A DNA stretch of 8,716 nucleotides. It comes from DASYSA01 sp036003885 (lineage in GTDB: Bacteria; Acidobacteriota; Blastocatellia; UBA7656). The stretch covers positions 1 through 8,716 of the forward strand of contig DASYSA010000044.1 in assembly GCA_036003885.1 (NCBI GenBank). Direction: 5' to 3'. The notes beneath the pieces were generated by a model, which worked only from the letters and a program-made list of their open reading frames with translations, was not told where the DNA came from and searched no databases. Position 1 is the first letter of the stretch. Each line of letters begins with the position of its first letter. Made by a program: the position numbers and the translations under genes. Positions 1-8,716 of the stretch are shown piece by piece.

Positions 1-3000
1 TCGCCCGCCTCCTTGGCCTCCTCGGCAATCTCGCGTATGCCCTCGCCGGCCGTGGTCACGAAAAGCGCAACATGGTCGCGTCCCGCTTGACCGGGCGGCA
101 AAACCAGGTCGCTTAGCGCCAGGCCGTCGGGCTTTCGTTGGCGTGGGAATCGGAACGTCTCGAGTGGCGGTTCCACCGCAGAGGAGCTCTGAGAAGAACC
201 TGGAGCAAATAAGTGAATCAGGTTGCCGTCGGCTTCTGCTTCAAAGAATTGCCAGGTGACTCGCACCTTCATCACACCGGCGCGGCATTCCTCCTTCACG
301 CGTTCGATCTTCTCTTCAAGCTCGAGCGCCCGCTGGTCGCCCGCCGCAATCAAGTCGTTGAAGCGGCCGCGCAAGCCCATGTGCCGCCCGTAAAGCATCT
401 GCGGGTTTATGTAGCTCCAGACATCGTCCAGGTCCTCAATATCGAGGACGTGCCGATCCAGGTCGGGAACCGGGAGGATTGGAACATCCAGGGAGATCTT
501 CGAACTGCGCTGCTCACTTTCAACGATCGGAGCAAGCGTCACCGGCGCTGTCCGTTCAAGGTCCTTCGCGAGCAGGTCGGCCTCGAGACGTCCGCGCGAC
601 TGGGGGTCCATCAACCGATTGAGGATGTCCAGCCCATTCATCGCGTCGTTCGCATACACCACCGTGCTGCTGTAGGCCGGGGCGATCTTTGTGCGAGTGA
701 AGCGATCGGATAATGCCGCGCCGCCGACCAGCAATGGCAGTTCAATTCCCGCGTCCTTCATGTCCTCGGCTGTGAGGACCATTTGTTGAGCGGATTTAAC
801 GAGCAGTCCCGACAGTCCGACAGCATCAGGATGATGTTCCCGCACGGCTTTGATCAGAACTTCGGATGGAACTTTGATGCCGAGGTTGATCACCTCGTAG
901 CCGTTGTTCGACAGGATTATGTCTACAAGGTTTTTGCCTATGTCGTGCACGTCGCCTTTCACCGTCGCGAGTAGTACCCGGCCGCGTGAGGTCGTGTCGC
1001 TCTTCTCCATGAACTTCTCGAGATGAGAGACCGCCGCCTTCATCGCTTCGGCCGACTGCAACACTTCGGCGACGATCAACTCGTTGTTATTGAACAGGCG
1101 TCCGACCTCGCTCATTCCGGCCATCAACGGGCCGTTAATGATGTCGAGAGGCGCTGCCTCTTTGAGCTTCAAATTCACATCTTCGATCAAGCCGTCCTTG
1201 CTGCCTTCGATGATGTAGTTGCCGAGCCGCTCATCGAGCGGGAGATTTGAAGCGATCTTCTTTGTCCGGGACGTTGCGCTTCGAAAGTGAGCGGCGAATG
1301 CCGCAATGGGATCGTCGCCACGGTTCCACAGGAGATCTTCCGCAAGGTGCCGTTCTTTTTCGGGAATCGAAGCATATCGTTCGAGCTTTTCAGAATTGAC
1401 TATGGCCAGGTCCAGCCCGGCTTTGGTGCAGTGATAGAGGAAGACCGAATTCAATACTTCGCGCCCGGCGTCGGGCAGGCCGAATGAGACATTGCTGATG
1501 CCCAGAATGGTCTTGCAGTCGGGAAGCGCCTCCTTGATGAGCCGGATGCCTTCAATGGTCTCGACCGCGCTTCCGGCGTAGTTCTGGTCGCCAGTCCCGC
1601 AAGGAAAGACGAGGGGATCGAAGATTATGTCCGATGGGCGAATGCCGTAATTATCAGTGAGGAGCTTCTGAGAGCGCACTGCGATTTCGAGCTTGCGCTG
1701 GCGGGTTATCGCCTGGGCCTGCTCTTTGTCTTCGTCGATGCAGCCGACGATGAGCCCGGCGCCGTACTTGCGCGCAAGCGGGGTGACGCGGTCGAATTTA
1801 TCGAGGCCGTCTTCGAGGTTGATCGAGTTGATGATCGATTTTCCCTGGCAGTAGGTGAGCGCTCGCTCGATGGCCACCGGGTCGGTGGTGTCGATCATGA
1901 TCGGAACTTTTACAACGCGGTTGAGCCGATCGTAGAAACGGTCTACGTCGTAGAGTTCTTCGCGGTCGGCATTCTGAAGATTCACGTCGCAGATCTGCGC
2001 TCCGCCCTTCACCTGTTGGCGTGCGATTTCAGCGGCCTCTTCATACTTCTCTTCGGTGATAAGGCGTTTGAACTTTCGCGAGCCTACTTCGTTGGTGCGC
2101 TCCCCGACAATGAGCGGGCGCTGATCCTCGTTCGCTTCGACAAAGTCGATGCCCGAGAAGAGAGCACGACGGTGAGTGATGGGAACGCGCGGCCGCTTAC
2201 CCTCGACCATCTGCGCAAGCGAGCGTATGTGAGCCGGGGTGGTGCCGCAGCAGCCACCGACCAGATTGAGCCAGCCGTGATTGACGAAGCGCTCGATGGT
2301 CGTGCTGAATGACTCCGGCGTTTCGAGGTAGATGCCGTCTTCATTCGGGAGTCCGGCGTTGGGCACACATGAGACGCGCGTTTCGGCAATTTCCGCGACG
2401 CTCCGAATATGATCGGTCATGAACTCGGGCCCTGTAGCGCAGTTCAAACCGATCGATAGCAACTCGGCGTGCATCATCGAAACCGCAAAGGCTTCGGCAG
2501 TCTGGCCCGCCAGCATCGTGCCAAGCGTCTCGATCGTCCCGGAGACCATGATCGGCACCTTGTATCCGACCTCGTCAAAGAGTCTCCAGATGCCGATCAA
2601 GGCCGCTTTGACATTGCGTGTGTCCAGCTGTGTCTCGACAACCAGAATGTCGGCGCCGCCGGACACCAGTCCGGCAGCCTGACCGTGGAACGCTTCGATG
2701 AGTTCATCGAACGTGATGCCGCCGACCACCGAAATGGATTTTGTCGTAGGCCCTATCGAACCGGCCACAAATCGCGGGCGAGTCGATGAAGAGAACTCGG
2801 CGGCAGCTTGTCTGGCGAGACGCGCGGCCGTTTCATTCAGTTCGTGAACTCTGTGTTCGAGGCCATACTCAGCCAGAACGATTGAGGTGGCTCCGAAGGT
2901 ATTGGTTTCGATTATGTCGGCGCCGGCTTCGAGGTAGCCGCGATGGATATCGAGTACAACGTCGGGCCGGGTGAAGACCAGGTTCTCATTGCAGCCGTCG

Positions 3001-3128
3001 AGTTGATGGCCGCCGAAATCCTCAGCCGTCAGGTTGCGGGCCTGGACTGCGGTCCCCGTTGCGCCGTCCAGCACCAGAATACGCTCGGCCAGCATCTCTT
3101 CGAGCATCTCTGTTCGGTGTTGTCTCAT
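1..3128 (-). CDS. metH: Cobalamin-dependent methionine synthase (5-methyl-THF:homocysteine methyltransferase), 3' end beyond window
   Basis: The frame is open from ATG 3128-3126 to the window edge, 1042 codons with no stop; I translated all of it. MetH is a cytoplasmic enzyme that moves the methyl of 5-methyl-THF through cob(I)alamin to homocysteine. Domains in order: homocysteine-binding TIM barrel (about 10-310) with zinc ligands C230 (GLNC) and C293/C294 (GGCCGT); pterin-binding barrel (about 335-605; LIVGERTN at 340, CDVN at 381); cap helices (about 640-715); B12-binding Rossmann domain (about 717-850) with GDVHDIG, cobalt ligand H728; and the start of the SAM-binding reactivation domain (from about 890; LYGRHMGLRGRF at 912, FRFPRQ at 992). 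Full-length MetH is about 1150-1230 residues, so roughly 110-190 are missing. The start is supported by the short lead to LVLDGATGT (residues 18-26), as in other MetH proteins. The ribosome binding site is weak. A later Met at residue 8 is possible. It lies downstream of the exported-protein gene in the same direction, separated by a 134-base gap holding an inverted repeat. Confidence 0.97.
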   Translation of the reverse strand, partial: MRQHRTEMLEEMLAERILVLDGATGTAVQARNLTAEDFGGHQLDGCNENLVFTRPDVVLDIHRGYLEAGADIIETNTFGATSIVLAEYGLEHRVHELNETAARLARQAAAEFSSSTRPRFVAGSIGPTTKSISVVGGITFDELIEAFHGQAAGLVSGGADILVVETQLDTRNVKAALIGIWRLFDEVGYKVPIMVSGTIETLGTMLAGQTAEAFAVSMMHAELLSIGLNCATGPEFMTDHIRSVAEIAETRVSCVPNAGLPNEDGIYLETPESFSTTIERFVNHGWLNLVGGCCGTTPAHIRSLAQMVEGKRPRVPITHRRALFSGIDFVEANEDQRPLIVGERTNEVGSRKFKRLITEEKYEEAAEIARQQVKGGAQICDVNLQNADREELYDVDRFYDRLNRVVKVPIMIDTTDPVAIERALTYCQGKSIINSINLEDGLDKFDRVTPLARKYGAGLIVGCIDEDKEQAQAITRQRKLEIAVRSQKLLTDNYGIRPSDIIFDPLVFPCGTGDQNYAGSAVETIEGIRLIKEALPDCKTILGISNVSFGLPDAGREVLNSVFLYHCTKAGLDLAIVNSEKLERYASIPEKERHLAEDLLWNRGDDPIAAFAAHFRSATSRTKKIASNLPLDERLGNYIIEGSKDGLIEDVNLKLKEAAPLDIINGPLMAGMSEVGRLFNNNELIVAEVLQSAEAMKAAVSHLEKFMEKSDTTSRGRVLLATVKGDVHDIGKNLVDIILSNNGYEVINLGIKVPSEVLIKAVREHHPDAVGLSGLLVKSAQQMVLTAEDMKDAGIELPLLVGGAALSDRFTRTKIAPAYSSTVVYANDAMNGLDILNRLMDPQSRGRLEADLLAKDLERTAPVTLAPIVESEQRSSKISLDVPILPVPDLDRHVLDIEDLDDVWSYINPQMLYGRHMGLRGRFNDLIAAGDQRALELEEKIERVKEECRAGVMKVRVTWQFFEAEADGNLIHLFAPGSSQSSSAVEPPLETFRFPRQRKPDGLALSDLVLPPGQAGRDHVALFVTTAGEGIREIAEEAKEAG

Positions 3129-3144
3129 AAGAAAAGCGTGTCGC

Positions 3145-3262
3145 GTTTCGCGTTTCGCGTTTCGCGTTTTACGTTTTACGTTTTACGTTTGGTTCACTTC
3201 TAGGATTGATTGCCACGCAAGAGGCCAGAACGTAAAACGCAAAACGTAAAACGCGCGAAACG
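3145..3262. repeat. Heptamer-unit inverted repeat between the exported-protein gene and metH
   Basis: On the plus strand, 3145-3190 is a perfect 7-base tandem array: GTTTCGC three times, GTTTTAC three times, then GTTT. The opposite arm at 3229-3261 holds, in reverse complement, GTTTCGC, GC, GTTTTAC, GTTTTGC, GTTTTAC, GTT. The inner 24 bases pair with one mismatch; then comes a 2-base bulge and a further heptamer. The loop is about 39 bases (3190-3228). On the minus strand the array starts one base after the TGA stop at 3265-3263 and ends 17 bases before the metH start, so it occupies nearly the whole intergenic region. In RNA it would be a long hairpin without a U-tract, so it is not a classical intrinsic terminator. 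Short open frames across it encode only repetitive peptides and are not genes. Confidence 0.9.
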
Positions 3263-3859
3263 TCACTTCGGCGGTTTCTCCTCGGCGGCTTTCTTCACGT
3301 CCGAAGGTTTGTCCTCTTTCGTGGCCGAGAGTCCGAGCATCTTGCGTATCTCAGGCTTTCGGTCCCGCGCCACCGCTGCCATCATCAGGTACGAAGATTC
3401 AAAGGCCGCCTGGTTCAGGGACTGCCCAACGTTCATAAGGTACTTGTAGCCAATGTCCTCTTCGCTGTCGACGAAGAACGCCCCAATGGTTATCGCGTCA
3501 TTGGCCGACAGCAAGTACTTGTAGACCTCTTCTCGATTAGCAGCGTCCTTGAGGCTTCCGAAGTTATAAACGTAGAGGCCGAGCATGTTCCTGGTGCGGT
3601 CATTGACGACGACCATTGTGGTCTTTCCGCCTTTGGGATCACTGTAGCTGGAAACGACCATCTGCGGGGTGCTCCTGCTCGCATCGATGGTTGCGCCTAC
3701 TCGCAGGACGCTCTTCTTGACAATCTCCATAAGCGTAAGGCGAGGCGCGGGGGGCTTGGCAGGTTGTTGTTGCTCCGGCAGCTGCGGCTGCTGCGCGAGC
3801 AGAGTCGAAATGGCAAGCCCAAGCACTACTGGAACGATCGCGATGCAACTCCTGGTCAT
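3263..3859 (-). CDS. Exported small protein, probably YbjN-like fold
   Basis: A complete 198-residue protein. The N-terminus is a signal peptide (Met-Thr-Arg, then a hydrophobic stretch at residues 5-22 ending in LLAQQ), followed by a Pro/Gln-rich linker (about 23-39). The single globular region (about 40-175) contains TTMVVVNDRTRNMLGLYVYNFG (79-100, broken here by position only), a helix with NREEVYKYLLSAND (109-121), a strand with IGAFFVDSEEDIGYKYLMNVG (125-145) and a helix ending near residue 173. The tail is Lys/Glu-rich. This order, strand pairs followed by helices around a partner surface, resembles YbjN-type domains, but I infer that from pattern only. A strong ribosome binding site, GAGGTGA at 3870-3864, sits five bases or so before the ATG and fixes the start. 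It lies 147 bases after the methyltransferase/reductase gene and 134 before metH, in the same direction. Its link to methionine metabolism is unknown. Confidence 0.85.
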   Translation of the reverse strand: MTRSCIAIVPVVLGLAISTLLAQQPQLPEQQQPAKPPAPRLTLMEIVKKSVLRVGATIDASRSTPQMVVSSYSDPKGGKTTMVVVNDRTRNMLGLYVYNFGSLKDAANREEVYKYLLSANDAITIGAFFVDSEEDIGYKYLMNVGQSLNQAAFESSYLMMAAVARDRKPEIRKMLGLSATKEDKPSDVKKAAEEKPPK

Positions 3860-3907
3860 GATTTCACCTCGCTTGACTGCTGGATGTCTGGCGGCACTGC
3901 ACGCCGA

Positions 3908-3936
3908 AAACTATCATCCGCAATGAAGCGTTTCAA
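3908..3936 (-). promoter_or_regulatory. Possible sigma-70-like promoter for the exported-protein gene
   Basis: On the minus strand there is TTGAAA (3936-3931), 17 bases, then TAGTTT (3913-3908), about 50 bases upstream of the start codon at 3859. The -35 matches the consensus at five of six positions, but the -10 at only three. This would let the exported-protein gene, and perhaps metH, be transcribed independently of the SAM-II-controlled gene upstream. The evidence is weak. Confidence 0.3.
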
Positions 3937-4006
3937 GCAGGCAGACTAGAACATCGGTCGCACGGGTGTCCCCGTCCTCCCGGGTTGTTGGAAATCCCGG
4001 CCCGCT

Positions 4007-5835
<1,829 letters not shown>

Positions 5836-5839
<4 letters not shown>

Positions 5840-5853
5840 AACCAGTTGTCCAT
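5836..5853 (-). promoter_or_regulatory. Five-codon upstream frame overlapping the fusion-gene start (ATGA)
   Basis: In the leader, ATG at 5853-5851 opens a frame encoding MDNWL and ends at TGA 5838-5836, which overlaps the main ATG (5839-5837) as ATGA. The purine-rich GGTGGTGAGA before it is placed better for this small frame than for the main start, so the real gene might be translated by termination-reinitiation. It is too short to judge statistically and may be chance. Confidence 0.25.
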
Positions 5854-5868
5854 TCTCACCACCAATGC

Positions 5869-5897
5869 AAAAGCCCCGCGCTAAACGGCGCGGGGCT
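5869..5897 (-). terminator. Intrinsic terminator in the fusion-gene leader (riboswitch expression platform)
   Basis: A perfect 10-bp GC-rich stem, AGCCCCGCGC (plus strand 5872-5881) with GCGCGGGGCT (5888-5897), closes a six-base loop (5882-5887). On the minus strand it is followed by TTTT (5872-5869, the first T within the stem). It acts in the minus direction only, because the plus strand has no T run. It lies 29 bases before the start codon, downstream of the predicted promoter and only four bases after the SAM-II aptamer. That position fits a conditional terminator of the leader better than the end of the kinase transcript, although it could also stop read-through from the kinase gene. Confidence 0.88.
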
Positions 5898-5901
5898 GAA
5901 T

Positions 5902-5953
5902 CCTGGCTGTTTAGCAGTTTTTAACGTGGAGCAATTCACCTAAATCGCCACGC
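5902..5953 (-). ncRNA. SAM-II (SAM-alpha, metA motif) riboswitch aptamer
   Basis: A cis-acting leader RNA that binds S-adenosylmethionine. P1 is GCGUGG (5953-5948) with CCACGU (5929-5924). The loop carries the conserved GAUUUA (5946-5941), then GGUGAAUUGCU (5940-5930) containing the conserved UUGC. After P1 come UUAAAAACU (5924-5916), the conserved GCUAAA (5915-5910), CA and GCC (5907-5905). Compared from memory with the metX SAM-II RNA of known structure, the interval from GAUUUA to the end of UUGC(A/U) has the same length, and so does the gap from GCUAAA to the closing pseudoknot strand. The outer pseudoknot pairing is GGU (5940-5938) with GCC here, against CC with GG there, a compensatory change. 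Weak points: the inner pseudoknot pairs near UUGCU are imperfect, and a C-U mismatch tops P1. The gene it precedes makes methionine precursors, as expected. Confidence 0.85.
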
Positions 5954-5975
5954 TTCGGTTTTCAACAACACTGAA

Positions 5976-6005
5976 AGAATACACCCGGCGCGAAACGAGA
6001 GTCAA
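5976..6005 (-). promoter_or_regulatory. Sigma-70-like promoter for the SAM-II leader and fusion gene
   Basis: On the minus strand, TTGACT (6005-6000), 18 bases, then TATTCT (5981-5976). The -35 matches the consensus at five of six positions and the -10 at four. Transcription would start near 5969, about 15 bases before the first aptamer stem, giving a leader of about 130 bases with aptamer, terminator and start codon in order. The -35 lies four bases from the edge of the inverted repeat that follows the kinase gene. Confidence 0.65.
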
Positions 6006-6009
6006 ATTG

Positions 6010-6095
6010 GGAATTTCGAATTGCGAATTTCGAATTTGCGAATTTGGGACTCGCGGAATTTAATTCGAAATTCGAAATTCGCAATTCGAAATTCC
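6010..6095. repeat. Heptamer-unit inverted repeat abutting the histidine kinase stop codon
   Basis: The left arm (6010-6045) reads, on the plus strand, G then units GAATTTC, GAATTGC, GAATTTC, GAATTTGC, GAATT. The right arm (about 6062-6095) is its reverse complement over 28 perfect bases, then a one-base bulge and six more pairs, around a loop of roughly 16 bases. On the minus strand the element starts one base after the TGA stop codon at 6098-6096 of the kinase. As RNA it would form a long, A/U-rich hairpin without a terminal U-tract; it might protect or end the kinase mRNA. Small open frames in it encode repetitive peptides and are not genes. Confidence 0.92.
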
Positions 6096-8716
6096 TCACC
6101 GGAGCCTCACGGCCACGTCGCGCAACAGCAGCTCGTTCAGCTTTGCGTCGATCTCGCCGATGTTGAACGGCTTGGATATCAGGGCGTCGACCAGACTTGT
6201 GTCTCCTCCGCTCACCGCGACATCGGCGAAGCCGCCGTACCCGGTCACCATCACGAGCTTTGTGCCCGGCCAGCGACGTCGTACTTCGTTGACGAGGGTC
6301 CACCCGTCGGCTCCCGGCATCGACAGGTCGGTGATAACCAGATCGAATCGAGATCCCTCGATGGCCCGCAGTCCGGCCAACCCATCTTCCGCTGTTAGAA
6401 CCTTGTGGCCGCGAGCCCTCAGCAGATCAGCCAGCAGCATACGTATCGGCAGTTCGTCGTCAACGACCAGCACGGATGCGCTTCGCGCTCCCGGTGCGGC
6501 CTCCGGAATCTCCTCCTCGAGGGATGGCCGCTTCAAGGGCAACCTCAGTGAGAAGGTCGATCCACGCCCGGGATCGCTCTTGACCTTGATCTCGCCTCCA
6601 TGCCGCTCGATGATACCGAATGAGACTGCCAGCCCCATTCCATATCCCTTGAGCCCTTTGGTGGTGTAGAAGGGTTCGAAGATTCGCCGGCGTATGTCCT
6701 CGCTCATACCACAGCCGCTGTCGGAAAACGCAACCGATATCCCTTCGACTTCCAAGGTAGCGGTGATCGTAAGCCGGCCGCCATCGGGCATCGCGTCGAG
6801 CGCATTGATGATGATGTTGACGAAGACCTCACGTACCGCCGACTGATCGCATGTCACCACCGCGTTCTCCGCGGGTCGGAAGATTATGTCGTATTGGACC
6901 CCCGCCGCCCTCGCGTCGTCCTTCCAGCGAGAACGTGTCAGATCGAGCGCATCCTTGACTATCTGATTGATGTCCGCTGCCGTAGAAGGTTCGTCTTGCC
7001 GCTGGCGAGCAAAGTTCTGTATGCGCTGAACCATCTTTGCCGCATCCAGGGCCGCCTTTTCCACGGTATCGAGATACTTGGTGAGTCTTACATCGGTGAT
7101 TTCAGTCTGAACCATCTGGGTGTAGCCAAGAACGGCTGTAAGAGAGTTGTTGAAGTTATGAGCGACTCCTGACGCCAACTGGCCCAACGCTCGCAATTTG
7201 TCACTGCGCATGGTCTGCTCGTTCACCAGTCGCTCCTCAGTGATATCTCGCATGACTGCAAGTATGCCTGCGATCTCTCCCTCAGCGTATATCGGCGAGT
7301 TTGTCATCAGAGCCGAGCGTTCGGTTCCGTCGGCTGCGAGGTAGCGCATTTCGTATCGCTGTGCTTCACCCAGGGATGCTCGATTGAGGTTCGAGCGAAC
7401 GCAATCCAGGTCGTCCGGATGAATGGATTGAAGGAAGGATTGGCCGGCGAGGGAGTCGGTGACATAACCCAGGAGTTCGGCCGCCCGCTTATTAGCCCAG
7501 AGGAAGCGCCCATCCAGATCGGTGGCGTAGACCGCATCGTAGGCCGCATCGACGAGGTTCTTAAGCAGCGAGCCGGCCGTCTCCACCTCCGCCTCGACCC
7601 GGTGCTTCTCGGTAAGATCCCGCAGAACCTGGACTGCTCCCATCCTCTCGCCGGCCGCGTCGTAAATAGGGTCCACTCTTATTTCGAGGTATCTGGCGAT
7701 GGGAGTATCGTGGGGCTTCCTAAATGCAACCGCATGGCGACCTTCCCGGCGCGCGCGGCAGATCTCACAGGCGTTCCAGTCCTGACCGGGGTGCGCGATA
7801 TCGGTCAACACACGCCCAATGGTATCTTCTGGTTCGACCCCTCTGAGCAGGCAGTAGGCGCGATTGGCCCGTAATACATGATCCTCGACGTCGGTGATGA
7901 CGAGCGCATCAGTCATTGCGTCGAAAGTCGCCTCCAGCTCTCCATTGGTTAAAGATACCTCGCGCAGTAGATCCTGTTGCGTGTTCCAACTCGACTCGAG
8001 CCGCTCGGACATCAAGTCGAAGCTGTGGAAAAGAGAAGCATATTCTGACGTGATAAGGCTGCGGCGCGGCGGCCGCTCCGAGAGGTTTCCTGATGCCAGC
8101 GCGGCAGCACTTCGACTGAGCTCGAGGGTGGGCCGGGCCAGCAGCCGAGCCACAGCCTGGCTGAGAACGAGCGCGAGAAACAGAGCCAGCATGAGCACCA
8201 TCAACTGTCCGATATAGAATGAGTCCAGCTTTTCCTTGATGGGGTCCAGGGACTGACGGCTCCAAATTATCCACCCTGTGTCCGGGAGGGCTGTGCGGGT
8301 CAGAAGAAAGCCGTTCAGCGAAGATTTCGCCGCCGATATCCGGTCGGGGCCTTCGGATTGTCGGTAGTGAATTGTGCCGCTGTTGAGCTCTTCTCTTGAA
8401 TCGAACGCCGATTCGAAATCGCCGCGCTCCTTCAACGAGACAACCTCTTTGTAGCTGCCCGGATCGATCTGCGAGTCGGCAATTAACAGACCCTCGCCGT
8501 CGGTGATGAACTGGTTCTCATCTCCTGTCGAATAGCGCCAGGCTATGTTTTGAAAGCTCCGCAGGTCGAACCAGCCAAGGACGAATCCCATGAAACGCCC
8601 GCTCCCGTCCAGAAGAGGCTCGCCGATGGCCACTACGGGACCGGTCATCCCTCCGTGCGCCTGGTAGACGCCAGACAAGACTGTCGCTCTCCTGGCGACC
8701 AGGTCGCGATAATATG
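6096..8716 (-). CDS. Hybrid sensor histidine kinase, N-terminus beyond window
   Basis: The frame stays open to the window edge (872 codons visible), so the true start lies upstream of 8716; the TTG at 8678 is not the start. Counting from that TTG codon: an extracellular Cache-type sensor remnant (up to about 150, with VVAIGEPLLDGSGRFMGFVL at 15-34), one transmembrane helix (about 157-175), HAMP (about 176-235), PAS (about 248-358), a second PAS (about 370-482), HisKA with AHNFNN (phosphoacceptor His507), HATPase with N-box NIIINALDAM (621-630), DSGCGM (652-657) and GYGMGLAV (678-685), and a C-terminal receiver domain (about 735-852) with D740/D741, phosphoacceptor Asp784, Thr812 and Lys836. 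All catalytic residues are present. An earlier transmembrane helix is expected before the Cache domain. The ligand is unknown. The nearest neighbour, a methionine gene, has its own promoter, so no functional link is evident. Confidence 0.95.
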   Translation of the reverse strand, partial: YYRDLVARRATVLSGVYQAHGGMTGPVVAIGEPLLDGSGRFMGFVLGWFDLRSFQNIAWRYSTGDENQFITDGEGLLIADSQIDPGSYKEVVSLKERGDFESAFDSREELNSGTIHYRQSEGPDRISAAKSSLNGFLLTRTALPDTGWIIWSRQSLDPIKEKLDSFYIGQLMVLMLALFLALVLSQAVARLLARPTLELSRSAAALASGNLSERPPRRSLITSEYASLFHSFDLMSERLESSWNTQQDLLREVSLTNGELEATFDAMTDALVITDVEDHVLRANRAYCLLRGVEPEDTIGRVLTDIAHPGQDWNACEICRARREGRHAVAFRKPHDTPIARYLEIRVDPIYDAAGERMGAVQVLRDLTEKHRVEAEVETAGSLLKNLVDAAYDAVYATDLDGRFLWANKRAAELLGYVTDSLAGQSFLQSIHPDDLDCVRSNLNRASLGEAQRYEMRYLAADGTERSALMTNSPIYAEGEIAGILAVMRDITEERLVNEQTMRSDKLRALGQLASGVAHNFNNSLTAVLGYTQMVQTEITDVRLTKYLDTVEKAALDAAKMVQRIQNFARQRQDEPSTAADINQIVKDALDLTRSRWKDDARAAGVQYDIIFRPAENAVVTCDQSAVREVFVNIIINALDAMPDGGRLTITATLEVEGISVAFSDSGCGMSEDIRRRIFEPFYTTKGLKGYGMGLAVSFGIIERHGGEIKVKSDPGRGSTFSLRLPLKRPSLEEEIPEAAPGARSASVLVVDDELPIRMLLADLLRARGHKVLTAEDGLAGLRAIEGSRFDLVITDLSMPGADGWTLVNEVRRRWPGTKLVMVTGYGGFADVAVSGGDTSLVDALISKPFNIGEIDAKLNELLLRDVAVRLR

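Noticed and set aside
213..713. 166-codon plus-strand open frame
   Set aside because: Antisense to the MetH B12 and activation domains, with no recognisable domain or ribosome binding site.
3145..3190. CRISPR-like array
   Set aside because: Units are 7 bases in direct tandem with no spacers; the structure is an inverted tandem repeat.
3129..3262. SAM or cobalamin riboswitch ahead of metH
   Set aside because: The leader is almost wholly repeat arms plus a 39-base loop. I see neither the cobalamin-box core nor SAM-I/SAM-II conserved blocks.
3962..4000. Terminator after the fusion gene
   Set aside because: Two short 5-bp GC hairpins (3962-3975 and 3980-4000) occur just after the stop, but neither is followed by a T run on the minus strand.
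5962..6303. Small minus-strand frame crossing the inverted repeat (repetitive FELRISNFEL-like peptide)
   Set aside because: The peptide periodicity follows from the 7-base DNA repeat, and the frame overlaps the receiver domain of the kinase in another frame.
8676..8678. TTG at 8678 as the histidine kinase start
   Set aside because: The frame remains open for 12 more codons to the window edge, and the sequence there (YYRDLVARR) looks like the middle of a Cache domain. The gene is cut by the window.

Overview
The window holds four protein-coding genes, all on the minus strand: two partial genes cut by the window ends and two complete genes. The most informative part is a compact RNA regulator in front of one of the complete genes. 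I cannot name the organism. The DNA is GC-rich. The MetH activation domain has the LYG(K/R)H(L/M)GL form seen in many non-proteobacterial MetH proteins, there is a secreted YbjN-like protein, and the gene ends carry heptamer inverted repeats. This suggests an environmental bacterium outside the model Gammaproteobacteria. Acidobacteriota is a low-confidence guess.

Layout in the direction of transcription, from high to low coordinates. (1) 8716-6096: a hybrid sensor histidine kinase (Cache remnant, TM, HAMP, PAS, PAS, HisKA, HATPase, REC), missing its N-terminus. (2) 6095-6010: a long inverted repeat of 7-nt units starting one base after the kinase stop codon. (3) 6005-5840: a sigma-70-like promoter, a SAM-II-type riboswitch aptamer, an intrinsic terminator and the start of the next gene, packed into about 165 bases. 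(4) 5839-4007: a YitJ-like fusion of homocysteine S-methyltransferase and 5,10-methylenetetrahydrofolate reductase. (5) 3859-3263: a small exported protein, probably YbjN-like, with a strong ribosome binding site. (6) 3262-3145: a second heptamer inverted repeat, again one base after a stop codon. (7) 3128-1: cobalamin-dependent methionine synthase MetH, 1042 codons visible, with the C-terminal part of its activation domain beyond the window. There is no gene-free stretch longer than 300 bases.

The two Met proteins form one pathway. The C-terminal half of the fusion makes 5-methyl-THF, which MetH uses with cobalamin to methylate homocysteine. The N-terminal half of the fusion is a second, cobalamin-independent homocysteine methyltransferase module. 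The product, methionine, becomes SAM. I read the leader of the fusion gene as a SAM sensor that closes the loop. When SAM is bound, the conserved GCUAAA strand is held in the aptamer and the terminator forms. When SAM is scarce, the same strand (GCUAAAC) can pair with GUUUAGC in the terminator loop and stem and open it. B. subtilis yitJ, the same fusion, is controlled by a SAM-I riboswitch, so this locus would be the same regulatory logic built with an unrelated aptamer. The histidine kinase has no evident link to methionine metabolism.
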